41,179 bases of DNA from Tritrichomonas musculus (Eukaryota > Parabasalia > Tritrichomonadida > Tritrichomonadidae), in assembly GCA_039105265.1 (NCBI GenBank), contig JAPFFF010000132.1, positions 1 to 41,179 on the forward strand, given 5' to 3'. The position numbers were made by a program, and so were the translations under genes. The notes beneath the pieces are model-generated. The model did no database searches. It saw only the letters and a list, made by a program, of their open reading frames with translations, and was not told the origin of the DNA. This document shows positions 11,001 through 23,200 of the stretch, piece by piece. Each line of letters begins with the position of its first letter. Position 1 is the stretch's first letter.

Positions 11001-14000
11001 TAATCTGATGGTTCAAATTGCAGTTGTAGATTAATCTGATGGTTCAATTGAAGTTGCAGCTGAATCTAATGGTTAAATTGCAGTTGTAGTTTAATCTGAT
11101 GATTCAACTGCAGTTGTAGTTTAATCTAATGGTTCAAATTGCAGTTGCAGCTGAATCTGATGGTTCAATTGCAGTTGTAGTTTAATCTAATGGTTCAATT
11201 GCAGTTGTAGTTTAATCTGATGGTTCAATTGCAGTTGTAGTTTAATCTGATGGTTCAATTGCAGTTGTAGCTGAATCTGATGGTTCAAATTACAGTTACA
11301 GCTGAAACTAATGGTTCAAATTACAGTTGTAGTTTAATCTGATGATTCAACTGCAGTTGTAGTTTAATCTGATGGTTCAATTGCAGTTGTAGCTGAATCT
11401 GATGGTTCAAATTGCAGTTGTAGTTTAATCTAATGGTTCAAATTACAGTTGTAGTTTAATCTAATGGTTCAAATTGCAGTTGTAGCTGAATCTGATGGTT
11501 CAATTGCAGTTGTAGTTTAATCTGATGATTCAATTGCAGTTGTAGTTTAATCTGATGGTTCAAATTGCAGTTGCAGCTGAATCTGATGGTTCAATTGCAG
11601 TTGTAGTTTAATCTGATAGTTCAATTGCAGTTGTAGTTTAATCTGATGGTTCAATTGCAGTTGTAGTTTAATCTGATGGTTCAATTGCAGTTGTAGTTTA
11701 ATCTGATGGTTCAAATTGCAGTTGTAGCTGAATCTGATGGTTCAAATTGCAGTTACAGCTGAATCTAATGGTTCAATCGCAGTTGTAGTTTAATCTGATG
11801 GTTCAAATTGCAGTTGTAGTTTAATCTGATGGTTCAATTGCAGTTGTAGTTTAATCTGATGGTTCAATTGCAGTTGTAGTTTAATCTGATGGTTCAATTG
11901 CAGTTGTAGTTTAATCTGATGGTTCAAATTGCAGTTGTAGATTAATCTGATGGTTCAATTGAAGTTGCAGCTGAATCTAATGGTTCAATTGCAGTTGTAG
12001 TTTAATCTGATGGTTCAAATTGCAGTTGTAGTTTAATCTGATGGTTCAATTGCAGTTGTAGTTTAATCTAATGGTTCAATTGCAGTTGTAGTTTAATCTG
12101 ATGGTTCAAATTGCAGTTGTAGCTGAATCTAATGGTTCAAATTGCAGTTGTAGTTCAATCTGATTGTTCAAATTGCAGTTGTAGCTGAATCTGATGGTTC
12201 AATTGCAGTTGTAGTTTAATCTGATGGTTCAAATTGCAGTTGTAGATTAATCTGATGGTTCAATTGAAGTTGCAGCTGAATCTAATGGTTCAATTGCAGT
12301 TGTAGTTTAATCTGATGGTTCAAATTGCAGTTGTAGTTTAATCTGATGGTTCAATTGCAGTTGTAGTTTAATCTAATGGTTCAATTGCAGTTGTAGTTTA
12401 ATCTGATGGTTCAAATTGCAGTTGTAGCTGAATCTAATGGTTCAAATTGCAGTTGTAGTTCAATCTGATTGTTCAAATTGCAGTTGTAGCTGAATCTGAT
12501 GGTTCAATTGCAGTTGTAGTTTAATCTGATGGTTCAAATTGCAGTTGTAGATTAATCTGATGGTTCAATTGAAGTTGTAGCTGAATCTGATGGTTCAATT
12601 GAAGTTGCAGCTGAATCTGATGGTTCAATTGAAGTTGCAGCTGAATCTAATGGTTAAATTGCAGTTGTAGTTCAATCTGATTGTTCAAATTGCAGTTGTA
12701 GTTTAATCTAATGGTTCAAATTGCAGTTGCAGCTGAATCTGATGGTTCAATTGCAGTTGTAGTTTAATCTGATGGTTCAATTGCAGTTGTAGTTTAATCT
12801 GATGGTTCAAATTGCAGTTGTAGCTGAATCTAATGGTTCAAATTGCAGTTGTAGATTAATCTGATGGTTCAATTGAAGTTGCAGCTGAATCTAATGGTTA
12901 AATTGCAGTTGTAGTTCAATCTGATTGTTCAAATTGCAGTTGTAGCTGAATCTGATGGTTCAATTGCAGTTGTAGTTTAATCTGATGGTTCAATTGCAGT
13001 TGTAGATTAATCTGATGGTTCAAATTGCAGTTGTAGTTTAATCTGATGGTTCAATTGAAGTTGTAGCTGAATCTGATGGTTCAATTGAAGTTGCAGCTGA
13101 ATCTAATGGTTAAATTGCAGTTGTAGTTTAATCTGATGATTCAAATTGCAGTTGTAGCTGAATCTAATGGTTCAAATTGCAGTTGCAGCTGAATCTGATG
13201 GTTCAATTGAAGTTGCAGCTGAATCTAATGGTTAAATTGCAGTTGTAGTTCAATCTGATTGTTCAAATTGCAGTTGTAGCTGAATCTGATGGTTCAATTG
13301 CAGTTGTAGTTTAATCTGATGGTTCAAATTGCAGTTGTAGATTAATCTGATGGTTCAAATTGCAGTTGTAGATTAATCTGATGGTTCAATTGAAGTTGCA
13401 GCTGAATCTAATGGTTAAATTGCAGTTGTAGTTTAATCTGATGATTCAACTGCAGTTGTAGTTTAATCTAATGGTTCAAATTGCAGTTGCAGCTGAATCT
13501 GATGGTTCAATTGCAGTTGTAGTTTAATCTAATGGTTCAATTGCAGTTGTAGTTTAATCTGATGGTTCAATTGCAGTTGTAGTTTAATCTGATGGTTCAA
13601 TTGCAGTTGTAGCTGAATCTGATGGTTCAAATTACAGTTACAGCTGAAACTAATGGTTCAAATTACAGTTGTAGTTTAATCTGATGATTCAACTGCAGTT
13701 GTAGTTTAATCTGATGGTTCAATTGCAGTTGTAGCTGAATCTGATGGTTCAAATTGCAGTTGTAGTTTAATCTGATGGTTCAATTGCAGTTGTAGTTTAA
13801 TCTAATGGTTCAAATTGCAGTTGTAGTTTAATCTGATGGTTCAATTGCAGTTGTAGTTTAATCTATTGATTAAATTGCAGTTGTAGTTTAATCTGATGGT
13901 TCAATTGCAGTTGTAGTTTAATCTATTGATTAAATTGCAGTTGTAGTTTAATCTAATGGTTCAAATTGCAGTTGTAGTTTAATCTGATGGTTCAATTGCA

Positions 14001-14267
14001 GTTGTAGTTTAATCTGATGGTTCAATTGCAGTTGTAGCTGAATCTGATGGTTCAATTGAAGTTGCAGCTGAATCTAATGGTTCAATCGCAGTTGTAGTTT
14101 AATCTGATGGTTCAATTGCAGTTGTAGTTTAATCTGATGGTTCAAATTGCAGTTGTAGTTTAATCTGATGGTTCAATTGCAGTTGTAGTTTAATCTAATG
14201 GTTCAATTGCAGTTGTAGTTTAATCTGATGGTTCAAATTGCAGTTGTAGCTGAATCTAATGGTTCAA
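8091..14267 (+). repeat. Macro-block copy 2 (offset 8090 from copy 1)
   Basis: This is the second copy of 1-6177, carrying the same private variants in the same order, including the inner 2037/2342-base duplication and the 305-base duplication. After 14267 it continues with a 607-base tandem repeat of its own end instead of the 6178-8090 sequence that follows copy 1. The near-identity suggests a recent event compared with the divergence among single monomers. Confidence 0.93.
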
Positions 14268-14957
14268 ATTGCAGTTGTAGTTCAATCTGATTGTTCAAAT
14301 TGCAGTTGTAGCTGAATCTGATGGTTCAATTGCAGTTGTAGTTTAATCTGATGGTTCAAATTGCAGTTGTAGATTAATCTGATGGTTCAATTGAAGTTGT
14401 AGCTGAATCTGATGGTTCAATTGAAGTTGCAGCTGAATCTGATGGTTCAATTGAAGTTGCAGCTGAATCTAATGGTTAAATTGCAGTTGTAGTTCAATCT
14501 GATTGTTCAAATTGCAGTTGTAGTTTAATCTAATGGTTCAAATTGCAGTTGTAGTTTAATCTGATGGTTCAATTGCAGTTGTAGTTTAATCTGATGGTTC
14601 AATTGCAGTTGTAGTTTAATCTGATGGTTCAATTGCAGTTGTAGCTGAATCTGATGGTTCAATTGAAGTTGCAGCTGAATCTAATGGTTCAATCGCAGTT
14701 GTAGTTTAATCTGATGGTTCAATTGCAGTTGTAGTTTAATCTGATGGTTCAAATTGCAGTTGTAGTTTAATCTGATGGTTCAATTGCAGTTGTAGTTTAA
14801 TCTAATGGTTCAATTGCAGTTGTAGTTTAATCTGATGGTTCAAATTGCAGTTGTAGCTGAATCTAATGGTTCAAATTGCAGTTGTAGTTCAATCTGATTG
14901 TTCAAATTGCAGTTGTAGCTGAATCTGATGGTTCAATTGCAGTTGTAGTTTAATCTG
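13970..14957 (+). repeat. 607-bp tandem duplication at the end of macro-block copy 2
   Basis: TTCAATCGCA at 14081 and 14688, and TTCAATCTGATTG at 14281 and 14888, are both 607 bases apart (20 monomers). The right unit ends at an unusual chimeric monomer at about 14964. Unit B repeats the arrangement (20735/21342). The exact outer limits are approximate. Confidence 0.82.
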
Positions 14958-17132
14958 ATGGTTCAAATTGAAGTTGCAGCTGAATCTAATGGTTCAATTG
15001 CAGTTGTAGCTGAATCTGATGGTTCAATTGAAGTTGCAGCTGAATCTGATGGTTCAATTGAAGTTGCAGCTGAATCTAATGGTTAAATTGCAGTTGTAGT
15101 TCAATCTGATTGTTCAAATTGCAGTTGTAGTTTAATCTGATGGTTCAAATTGCAGTTGCAGCTGAATCTGATGGTTCAATTGCAGTTGTAGTTTAATCTG
15201 ATGGTTCAATTGCAGTTGTAGTTTAATCTGATGGTTCAAATTGCAGTTGTAGCTGAATCTAATGGTTCAAATTGCAGTTGTAGATTAATCTGATGGTTCA
15301 ATTGAAGTTGCAGCTGAATCTAATGGTTAAATTGCAGTTGTAGTTCAATCTGATTGTTCAAATTGCAGTTGTAGCTGAATCTGATGGTTCAATTGCAGTT
15401 GTAGTTTAATCTGATGGTTCAATTGCAGTTGTAGATTAATCTGATGGTTCAAATTGCAGTTGTAGATTAATCTGATGGTTCAATTGAAGTTGTAGCTGAA
15501 TCTGATGGTTCAATTGAAGTTGCAGCTGAATCTAATGGTTAAATTGCAGTTGTAGTTTAATCTGATGATTCAAATTGCAGTTGTAGCTGAATCTAATGGT
15601 TCAAATTGCAGTTGCAGCTGAATCTGATGGTTAAATTGCAGTTGTAGTTCAATCTGATTGTTCAAATTGCAGTTGTAGTTTAATCTGATGGTTCAATTGC
15701 AGTTGTAGTTTAATCTGATGGTTCAAATTGCAGTTGCAGCTGAATCTGATGGTTCAATTGAAGTTGCAGCTGAATCTAATGGTTAAATTGCAGTTGTAGT
15801 TCAATCTGATTGTTCAAATTGCAGTTGTAGTTTAATCTGATGGTTCAAATTGCAGTTGTAGATTAATCTGATGGTTCAATTGAAGTTGTAGCTGAATCTG
15901 ATGGTTCAATTGAAGTTGCAGCTGAATCTGATGGTTCAATTGAAGTTGCAGCTGAATCTAATGGTTAAATTGCAGTTGTAGTTCAATCTGATTGTTCAAA
16001 TTGCAGTTGTAGTTTAATCTAATGGTTCAAATTGCAGTTGCAGCTGAATCTGATGGTTCAATTGCAGTTGTAGTTTAATCTGATGGTTCAATTGCAGTTG
16101 TAGTTTAATCTGATGGTTCAAATTGCAGTTGTAGCTGAATCTAATGGTTCAAATTGCAGTTGTAGATTAATCTGATGGTTCAATTGAAGTTGCAGCTGAA
16201 TCTGATGGTTCAATTGAAGTTGCAGCTGAATCTAATGGTTAAATTGCAGTTGTAGTTCAATCTGATTGTTCAAATTGCAGTTGTAGCTGAATCTGATGGT
16301 TCAATTGCAGTTGTAGTTTAATCTGATGGTTCAAATTGCAGTTGTAGATTAATCTGATGGTTCAAATTGCAGTTGTAGATTAATCTGATGGTTCAAATTG
16401 CAGTTGTAGCTGAATCTGATGGTTCAATTGAAGTTGCAGCTGAATCTAATGGTTAAATTGCAGTTGTAGTTTAATCTGATGATTCAACTGCAGTTGTAGT
16501 TTAATCTAATGGTTCAAATTGCAGTTGCAGCTGAATCTGATGGTTCAATTGCAGTTGTAGTTTAATCTGATGGTTCAATTGCAGTTGTAGTTTAATCTGA
16601 TGGTTCAAATTGCAGTTGTAGCTGAATCTGATGGTTCAAATTGCAGTTACAGCTGAATCTAATGGTTCAAATTACAGTTGTAGTTTAATCTGATGATTCA
16701 ACTGCAGTTGTAGTTTAATCTGATGGTTCAATTGCAGTTGTAGCTGAATCTGATGGTTTAAATTGCAGTTGTAGTTTAATCTGATGGTTCAATTGCAGTT
16801 GTAGTTTAATCTAATGGTTCAAATTGCAGTTGTAGTTTAATCTGATGGTTCAATTGCAGTTGTAGTTTAATCTATTGATTAAATTGCAGTTGTAGTTTAA
16901 TCTGATGGTTCAATTGCAGTTGTAGTTTAATCTATTGATTAAATTGCAGTTGTAGTTTAATCTAATGGTTCAAATTGCAGTTGTAGTTTAATCTGATGGT
17001 TCAATTGCAGTTGTAGTTTAATCTGATGGTTCAATTGCAGTTGTAGCTGAATCTGATGGTTCAATTGAAGTTGCAGCTGAATCTAATGGTTCAATCGCAG
17101 TTGTAGTTTAATCTGATGGTTCAAATTGCAGT

Positions 17133-18094
17133 TGTAGTTTAATCTGATGGTTCAATTGCAGTTGTAGTTTAATCTGATGGTTCAATTGCAGTTGTAGTTT
17201 AATCTGATGGTTCAATTGCAGTTGTAGTTTAATCTGATGGTTCAAATTGCAGTTGTAGCTGAATCTGATGGTTCAATTGCAGTTGTAGTTTAATCTGATA
17301 ATTCAATTGCAGTTGTAGTTTAATCTGATGGTTCAAATTGCGGTTGTAGTTTAATCTGATGGTTCAAATTGCAGTTGTAGCTGAATCTGATGGTTCAAAT
17401 TGCAGTTGTAGTTTAATCTGATGGTTCAATTGCAGTTGTAGTTTAATCTGATGGTTCAATTGCAGTTGTAGCTGAATCTGATGGTTCAATTGAAGTTGCA
17501 GCTGAATCTAATGGTTCAATTGCAGTTGTAGCTGAATCTGATGGTTCAATTGCAGTTGTAGTTTAATCTAATGGTTCAATTGCAGTTGTAGTTTAATCTA
17601 ATGGTTCAATTGCAGTTGTAGTTTAATCTGATGGTTCAATTGCAGTTGTAGTTTAATCTGATGGTTCAATTGCAGTTGTAGTTTAATCTGATGGTTCAAA
17701 TTGCAGTTGTAGCTGAATCTGATGGTTCAATTGCAGTTGTAGTTTAATCTGATAATTCAATTGCAGTTGTAGTTTAATCTGATGGTTCAAATTGCGGTTG
17801 TAGTTTAATCTGATGGTTCAAATTGCAGTTGTAGCTGAATCTGATGGTTCAAATTGCAGTTGTAGTTTAATCTGATGGTTCAATTGCAGTTGTAGTTTAA
17901 TCTGATGGTTCAATTGCAGTTGTAGCTGAATCTGATGGTTCAATTGAAGTTGCAGCTGAATCTAATGGTTCAATTGCAGTTGTAGCTGAATCTGATGGTT
18001 CAATTGCAGTTGTAGTTTAATCTAATGGTTCAATTGCAGTTGTAGTTTAATCTAATGGTTCAATTGCAGTTGTAGTTTAATCTGATGGTTCAAA
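17133..18094 (+). repeat. 454-bp tandem duplication in unit A
   Basis: GATAATTC at 17297 and 17751, and GCGGTTG at 17340 and 17794, are 454 bases apart (15 monomers). Matching sequence is about 17133-17640 against 17587-18094, ending at a CAATTG/CAAATTG switch. The cognate region near 35.3-36.2 kb has only one GATAATTC and one GCGGTTG, so it shows the unduplicated state. Confidence 0.88.
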
Positions 18095-20224
18095 TTGCAG
18101 TTGTAGCTGAATCTGATGGTTCAAATTGCAGTTGTAGTTTAATCTGATGGTTCAATTGCAGTTGTAGCTGAATCTGATGGTTCAATTGAAGTTGCAGCTG
18201 AATCTAATGGTTCAATTGCAGTTGTAGTTTAATCTGATGGTTCAAATTGCAGTTGCAGCTGAATCTAATGGTTCAAATTGCAGTTGTAGTTTAATCTGAT
18301 GGTTCAATTGCAGTTGTAGCTGAATCTGATGGTTCAATTGCAGTTGCAGCTGAATCTAATGGTTCAAATTGCAGTTGTAGCTGAATCTGATGGTTCAAAT
18401 TGTAGTTTTAGCTGAATCTAATGGTTCAATTGCAGTTGTAGCTGAATCTGATGGTTCAATTGCAGTTGTAGTTTAATCTAATGGTTCAATTGCAGTTGTA
18501 GTTTAATCTGATGGTTCAAATTGCAGTTGCAGCTGAATCTAATGGTTCAAATTGCAGTTGTAGTTTAATCTGATGGTTCAATTGCAGTTGTAGCTGAATC
18601 TGATGGTTCAATTGCAGTTGTAGTTTAATCTGATGGTTCAAATTGCAGTTGTAGCTGAATCTGATGGTTCAAATTGCAGTTGTAGCTGAATCTAATGGTT
18701 CAATTGCAGTTGTAGTTTAATCTGATGGTTCAAATTGCAGTTGTAGCTGAATCTGATGGTTCAAATTGCAGTTGTAGCTGAATCTAATGGTTCAATTGCA
18801 GTTGTAGTTTATTCTGATGGTTCAAATTGCAGTTGTAGTTTAATCTAATGGTTCAATTGCAGTTGTAGTTTAATCTGATGGTTCAATTGCAGTTGTAGTT
18901 TAATCTGATGGTTCAAATTGTAGTTGTAGTTTAATCTGATGGTTCAAATTGCAGTTGTAGCTGAATCTGATGGTTCAAATTGCAGTTGTAGTTTGATCTG
19001 ATGGTTCAATTGCAGTTGTAGTTTAATCTGATGGTTCAAATTGCAGTTGTAGCTGAATCTAATGGTTCAACTGCAGTTGTAGTTTAATCTGATGGTTCAA
19101 TTGCAGTTGTAGCTGAATCTGATGGTTCAAATTGCAGTTGTAGTTTAATCTAATGGTTCAAATTGCAGTTGTAGCTGAATCTGATGGTTCAATTGCAGTT
19201 GTAGTTTAATCTGATGGTTCAAATTGCAGTTGTAGTTTAATCTGATGATTCAATTGCAGTTGTAGTTTAATCTGATGGTTCAAATTGCAGTTGCAGCTGA
19301 ATCTAATGGTTCAATTGCAGTTGTAGTTTAATCTGATGGTTCAATTGCAGTTGTAGCTGAATCTGATGGTTCAAATTGCAGTTGTAGTTTAATCTGATGG
19401 TTCAATTGCAGTTGTAGTTTAATCTGATGGTTCAAATTGCAGTTGCAGCTGAATCTAATGGTTCAATTGCAGTTGTAGTTTAATCTGATGGTTCAATTGC
19501 AGTTGTAGCTGAATCTGATGGTTCAATTGCAGTTGTAGTTTAATCTGATGGTTCAAATTGCAGTTGTAGCTGAATCTGATGGTTCAATTGCAGTTGTAGT
19601 TTAATCTGATGGTTCAAATTGCAGTTGTAGTTTAATCTGATGATTCAATTGCAGTTGTAGTTTAATCTGATGGTTCAAATTGCAGTTGCAGCTGAATCTG
19701 ATGGTTCAATTGCAGTTGTAGTTTAATCTGATAGTTCAATTGCAGTTGTAGTTTAATCTGATGGTTCAATTGCAGTTGTAGTTTAATCTGATGGTTCAAT
19801 TGCAGTTGTAGTTTAATCTGATGGTTCAAATTGCAGTTGTAGCTGAATCTGATGGTTCAAATTGCAGTTACAGCTGAATCTAATGGTTCAATCGCAGTTG
19901 TAGTTTAATCTGATGGTTCAAATTGCAGTTGTAGTTTAATCTGATGGTTCAATTGCAGTTGTAGTTTAATCTGATGGTTCAATTGCAGTTGTAGTTTAAT
20001 CTGATGGTTCAATTGCAGTTGTAGTTTAATCTGATGGTTCAAATTGCAGTTGTAGATTAATCTGATGGTTCAATTGAAGTTGCAGCTGAATCTAATGGTT
20101 CAATTGCAGTTGTAGTTTAATCTGATGGTTCAAATTGCAGTTGTAGTTTAATCTGATGGTTCAATTGCAGTTGTAGTTTAATCTAATGGTTCAATTGCAG
20201 TTGTAGTTTAATCTGATGGTTCAA

Positions 20225-23200
20225 TTGCAGTTGTAGCTGAATCTGATGGTTCAATTGCAGTTGTAGCTGAATCTGATGGTTCAAATTACAGTTACAGCTG
20301 AAACTAATGGTTCAAATTACAGTTGTAGTTTAATCTGATGATTCAACTGCAGTTGTAGTTTAATCTGATGGTTCAATTGCAGTTGTAGCTGAATCTGATG
20401 GTTCAAATTGCAGTTGTAGTTTAATCTGATGGTTCAATTGCAGTTGTAGTTTAATCTAATGGTTCAAATTGCAGTTGTAGTTTAATCTGATGGTTCAATT
20501 GCAGTTGTAGTTTAATCTATTGATTAAATTGCAGTTGTAGTTTAATCTGATGGTTCAATTGCAGTTGTAGTTTAATCTATTGATTAAATTGCAGTTGTAG
20601 TTTAATCTAATGGTTCAAATTGCAGTTGTAGTTTAATCTGATGGTTCAATTGCAGTTGTAGTTTAATCTGATGGTTCAATTGCAGTTGTAGCTGAATCTG
20701 ATGGTTCAATTGAAGTTGCAGCTGAATCTAATGGTTCAATCGCAGTTGTAGTTTAATCTGATGGTTCAATTGCAGTTGTAGTTTAATCTGATGGTTCAAA
20801 TTGCAGTTGTAGTTTAATCTGATGGTTCAATTGCAGTTGTAGTTTAATCTAATGGTTCAATTGCAGTTGTAGTTTAATCTGATGGTTCAAATTGCAGTTG
20901 TAGCTGAATCTAATGGTTCAAATTGCAGTTGTAGTTCAATCTGATTGTTCAAATTGCAGTTGTAGCTGAATCTGATGGTTCAATTGCAGTTGTAGTTTAA
21001 TCTGATGGTTCAAATTGCAGTTGTAGATTAATCTGATGGTTCAATTGAAGTTGTAGCTGAATCTGATGGTTCAATTGAAGTTGCAGCTGAATCTGATGGT
21101 TCAATTGAAGTTGCAGCTGAATCTAATGGTTAAATTGCAGTTGTAGTTCAATCTGATTGTTCAAATTGCAGTTGTAGTTTAATCTAATGGTTCAAATTGC
21201 AGTTGTAGTTTAATCTGATGGTTCAATTGCAGTTGTAGTTTAATCTGATGGTTCAATTGCAGTTGTAGTTTAATCTGATGGTTCAATTGCAGTTGTAGCT
21301 GAATCTGATGGTTCAATTGAAGTTGCAGCTGAATCTAATGGTTCAATCGCAGTTGTAGTTTAATCTGATGGTTCAATTGCAGTTGTAGTTTAATCTGATG
21401 GTTCAAATTGCAGTTGTAGTTTAATCTGATGGTTCAATTGCAGTTGTAGTTTAATCTAATGGTTCAATTGCAGTTGTAGTTTAATCTGATGGTTCAAATT
21501 GCAGTTGTAGCTGAATCTAATGGTTCAAATTGCAGTTGTAGTTCAATCTGATTGTTCAAATTGCAGTTGTAGCTGAATCTGATGGTTCAATTGCAGTTGT
21601 AGTTTAATCTGATGGTTCAAATTGAAGTTGCAGCTGAATCTAATGGTTCAATTGCAGTTGTAGCTGAATCTGATGGTTCAATTGAAGTTGCAGCTGAATC
21701 TGATGGTTCAATTGAAGTTGCAGCTGAATCTAATGGTTAAATTGCAGTTGTAGTTCAATCTGATTGTTCAAATTGCAGTTGTAGTTTAATCTGATGGTTC
21801 AAATTGCAGTTGCAGCTGAATCTGATGGTTCAATTGCAGTTGTAGTTTAATCTGATGGTTCAATTGCAGTTGTAGTTTAATCTGATGGTTCAAATTGCAG
21901 TTGTAGCTGAATCTAATGGTTCAAATTGCAGTTGTAGATTAATCTGATGGTTCAATTGAAGTTGCAGCTGAATCTAATGGTTAAATTGCAGTTGTAGTTC
22001 AATCTGATTGTTCAAATTGCAGTTGTAGCTGAATCTGATGGTTCAATTGCAGTTGTAGTTTAATCTGATGGTTCAATTGCAGTTGTAGATTAATCTGATG
22101 GTTCAAATTGCAGTTGTAGATTAATCTGATGGTTCAATTGAAGTTGTAGCTGAATCTGATGGTTCAATTGAAGTTGCAGCTGAATCTAATGGTTAAATTG
22201 CAGTTGTAGTTTAATCTGATGATTCAAATTGCAGTTGTAGCTGAATCTAATGGTTCAAATTGCAGTTGCAGCTGAATCTGATGGTTAAATTGCAGTTGTA
22301 GTTCAATCTGATTGTTCAAATTGCAGTTGTAGTTTAATCTGATGGTTCAATTGCAGTTGTAGTTTAATCTGATGGTTCAAATTGCAGTTGCAGCTGAATC
22401 TGATGGTTCAATTGAAGTTGCAGCTGAATCTAATGGTTAAATTGCAGTTGTAGTTCAATCTGATTGTTCAAATTGCAGTTGTAGTTTAATCTGATGGTTC
22501 AAATTGCAGTTGTAGATTAATCTGATGGTTCAATTGAAGTTGTAGCTGAATCTGATGGTTCAATTGAAGTTGCAGCTGAATCTGATGGTTCAATTGAAGT
22601 TGCAGCTGAATCTAATGGTTAAATTGCAGTTGTAGTTCAATCTGATTGTTCAAATTGCAGTTGTAGTTTAATCTAATGGTTCAAATTGCAGTTGCAGCTG
22701 AATCTGATGGTTCAATTGCAGTTGTAGTTTAATCTGATGGTTCAATTGCAGTTGTAGTTTAATCTGATGGTTCAAATTGCAGTTGTAGCTGAATCTAATG
22801 GTTCAAATTGCAGTTGTAGATTAATCTGATGGTTCAATTGAAGTTGCAGCTGAATCTGATGGTTCAATTGAAGTTGCAGCTGAATCTAATGGTTAAATTG
22901 CAGTTGTAGTTCAATCTGATTGTTCAAATTGCAGTTGTAGCTGAATCTGATGGTTCAATTGCAGTTGTAGTTTAATCTGATGGTTCAAATTGCAGTTGTA
23001 GATTAATCTGATGGTTCAAATTGCAGTTGTAGATTAATCTGATGGTTCAAATTGCAGTTGTAGCTGAATCTGATGGTTCAATTGAAGTTGCAGCTGAATC
23101 TAATGGTTAAATTGCAGTTGTAGTTTAATCTGATGATTCAACTGCAGTTGTAGTTTAATCTAATGGTTCAAATTGCAGTTGCAGCTGAATCTGATGGTTC

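Larger units (their letters stand above)
13571..20224 (+). repeat. 6654-bp tandem duplication, unit A
   Basis: Unit A is followed directly by unit B at a constant offset of 6654. Private variants coincide throughout: ATTACAGTTACA 13631/20285, CpG contexts 14087/20741 and 14694/21348, GGTTTAAATTG about 16754/23408, GATAATTC 17297/23951, GCGGTTG 17340/23994, TGTAGTTTTAG 18401/25055, GTTTGATC 18991/25645. The copies differ in the first monomer (TAGTTTAAT in A, TAGCTGAAT in B), which places the crossover inside or beside that monomer. Unit A contains the right end of macro-block copy 2, so it formed after the 8090-base event. Confidence 0.94.
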
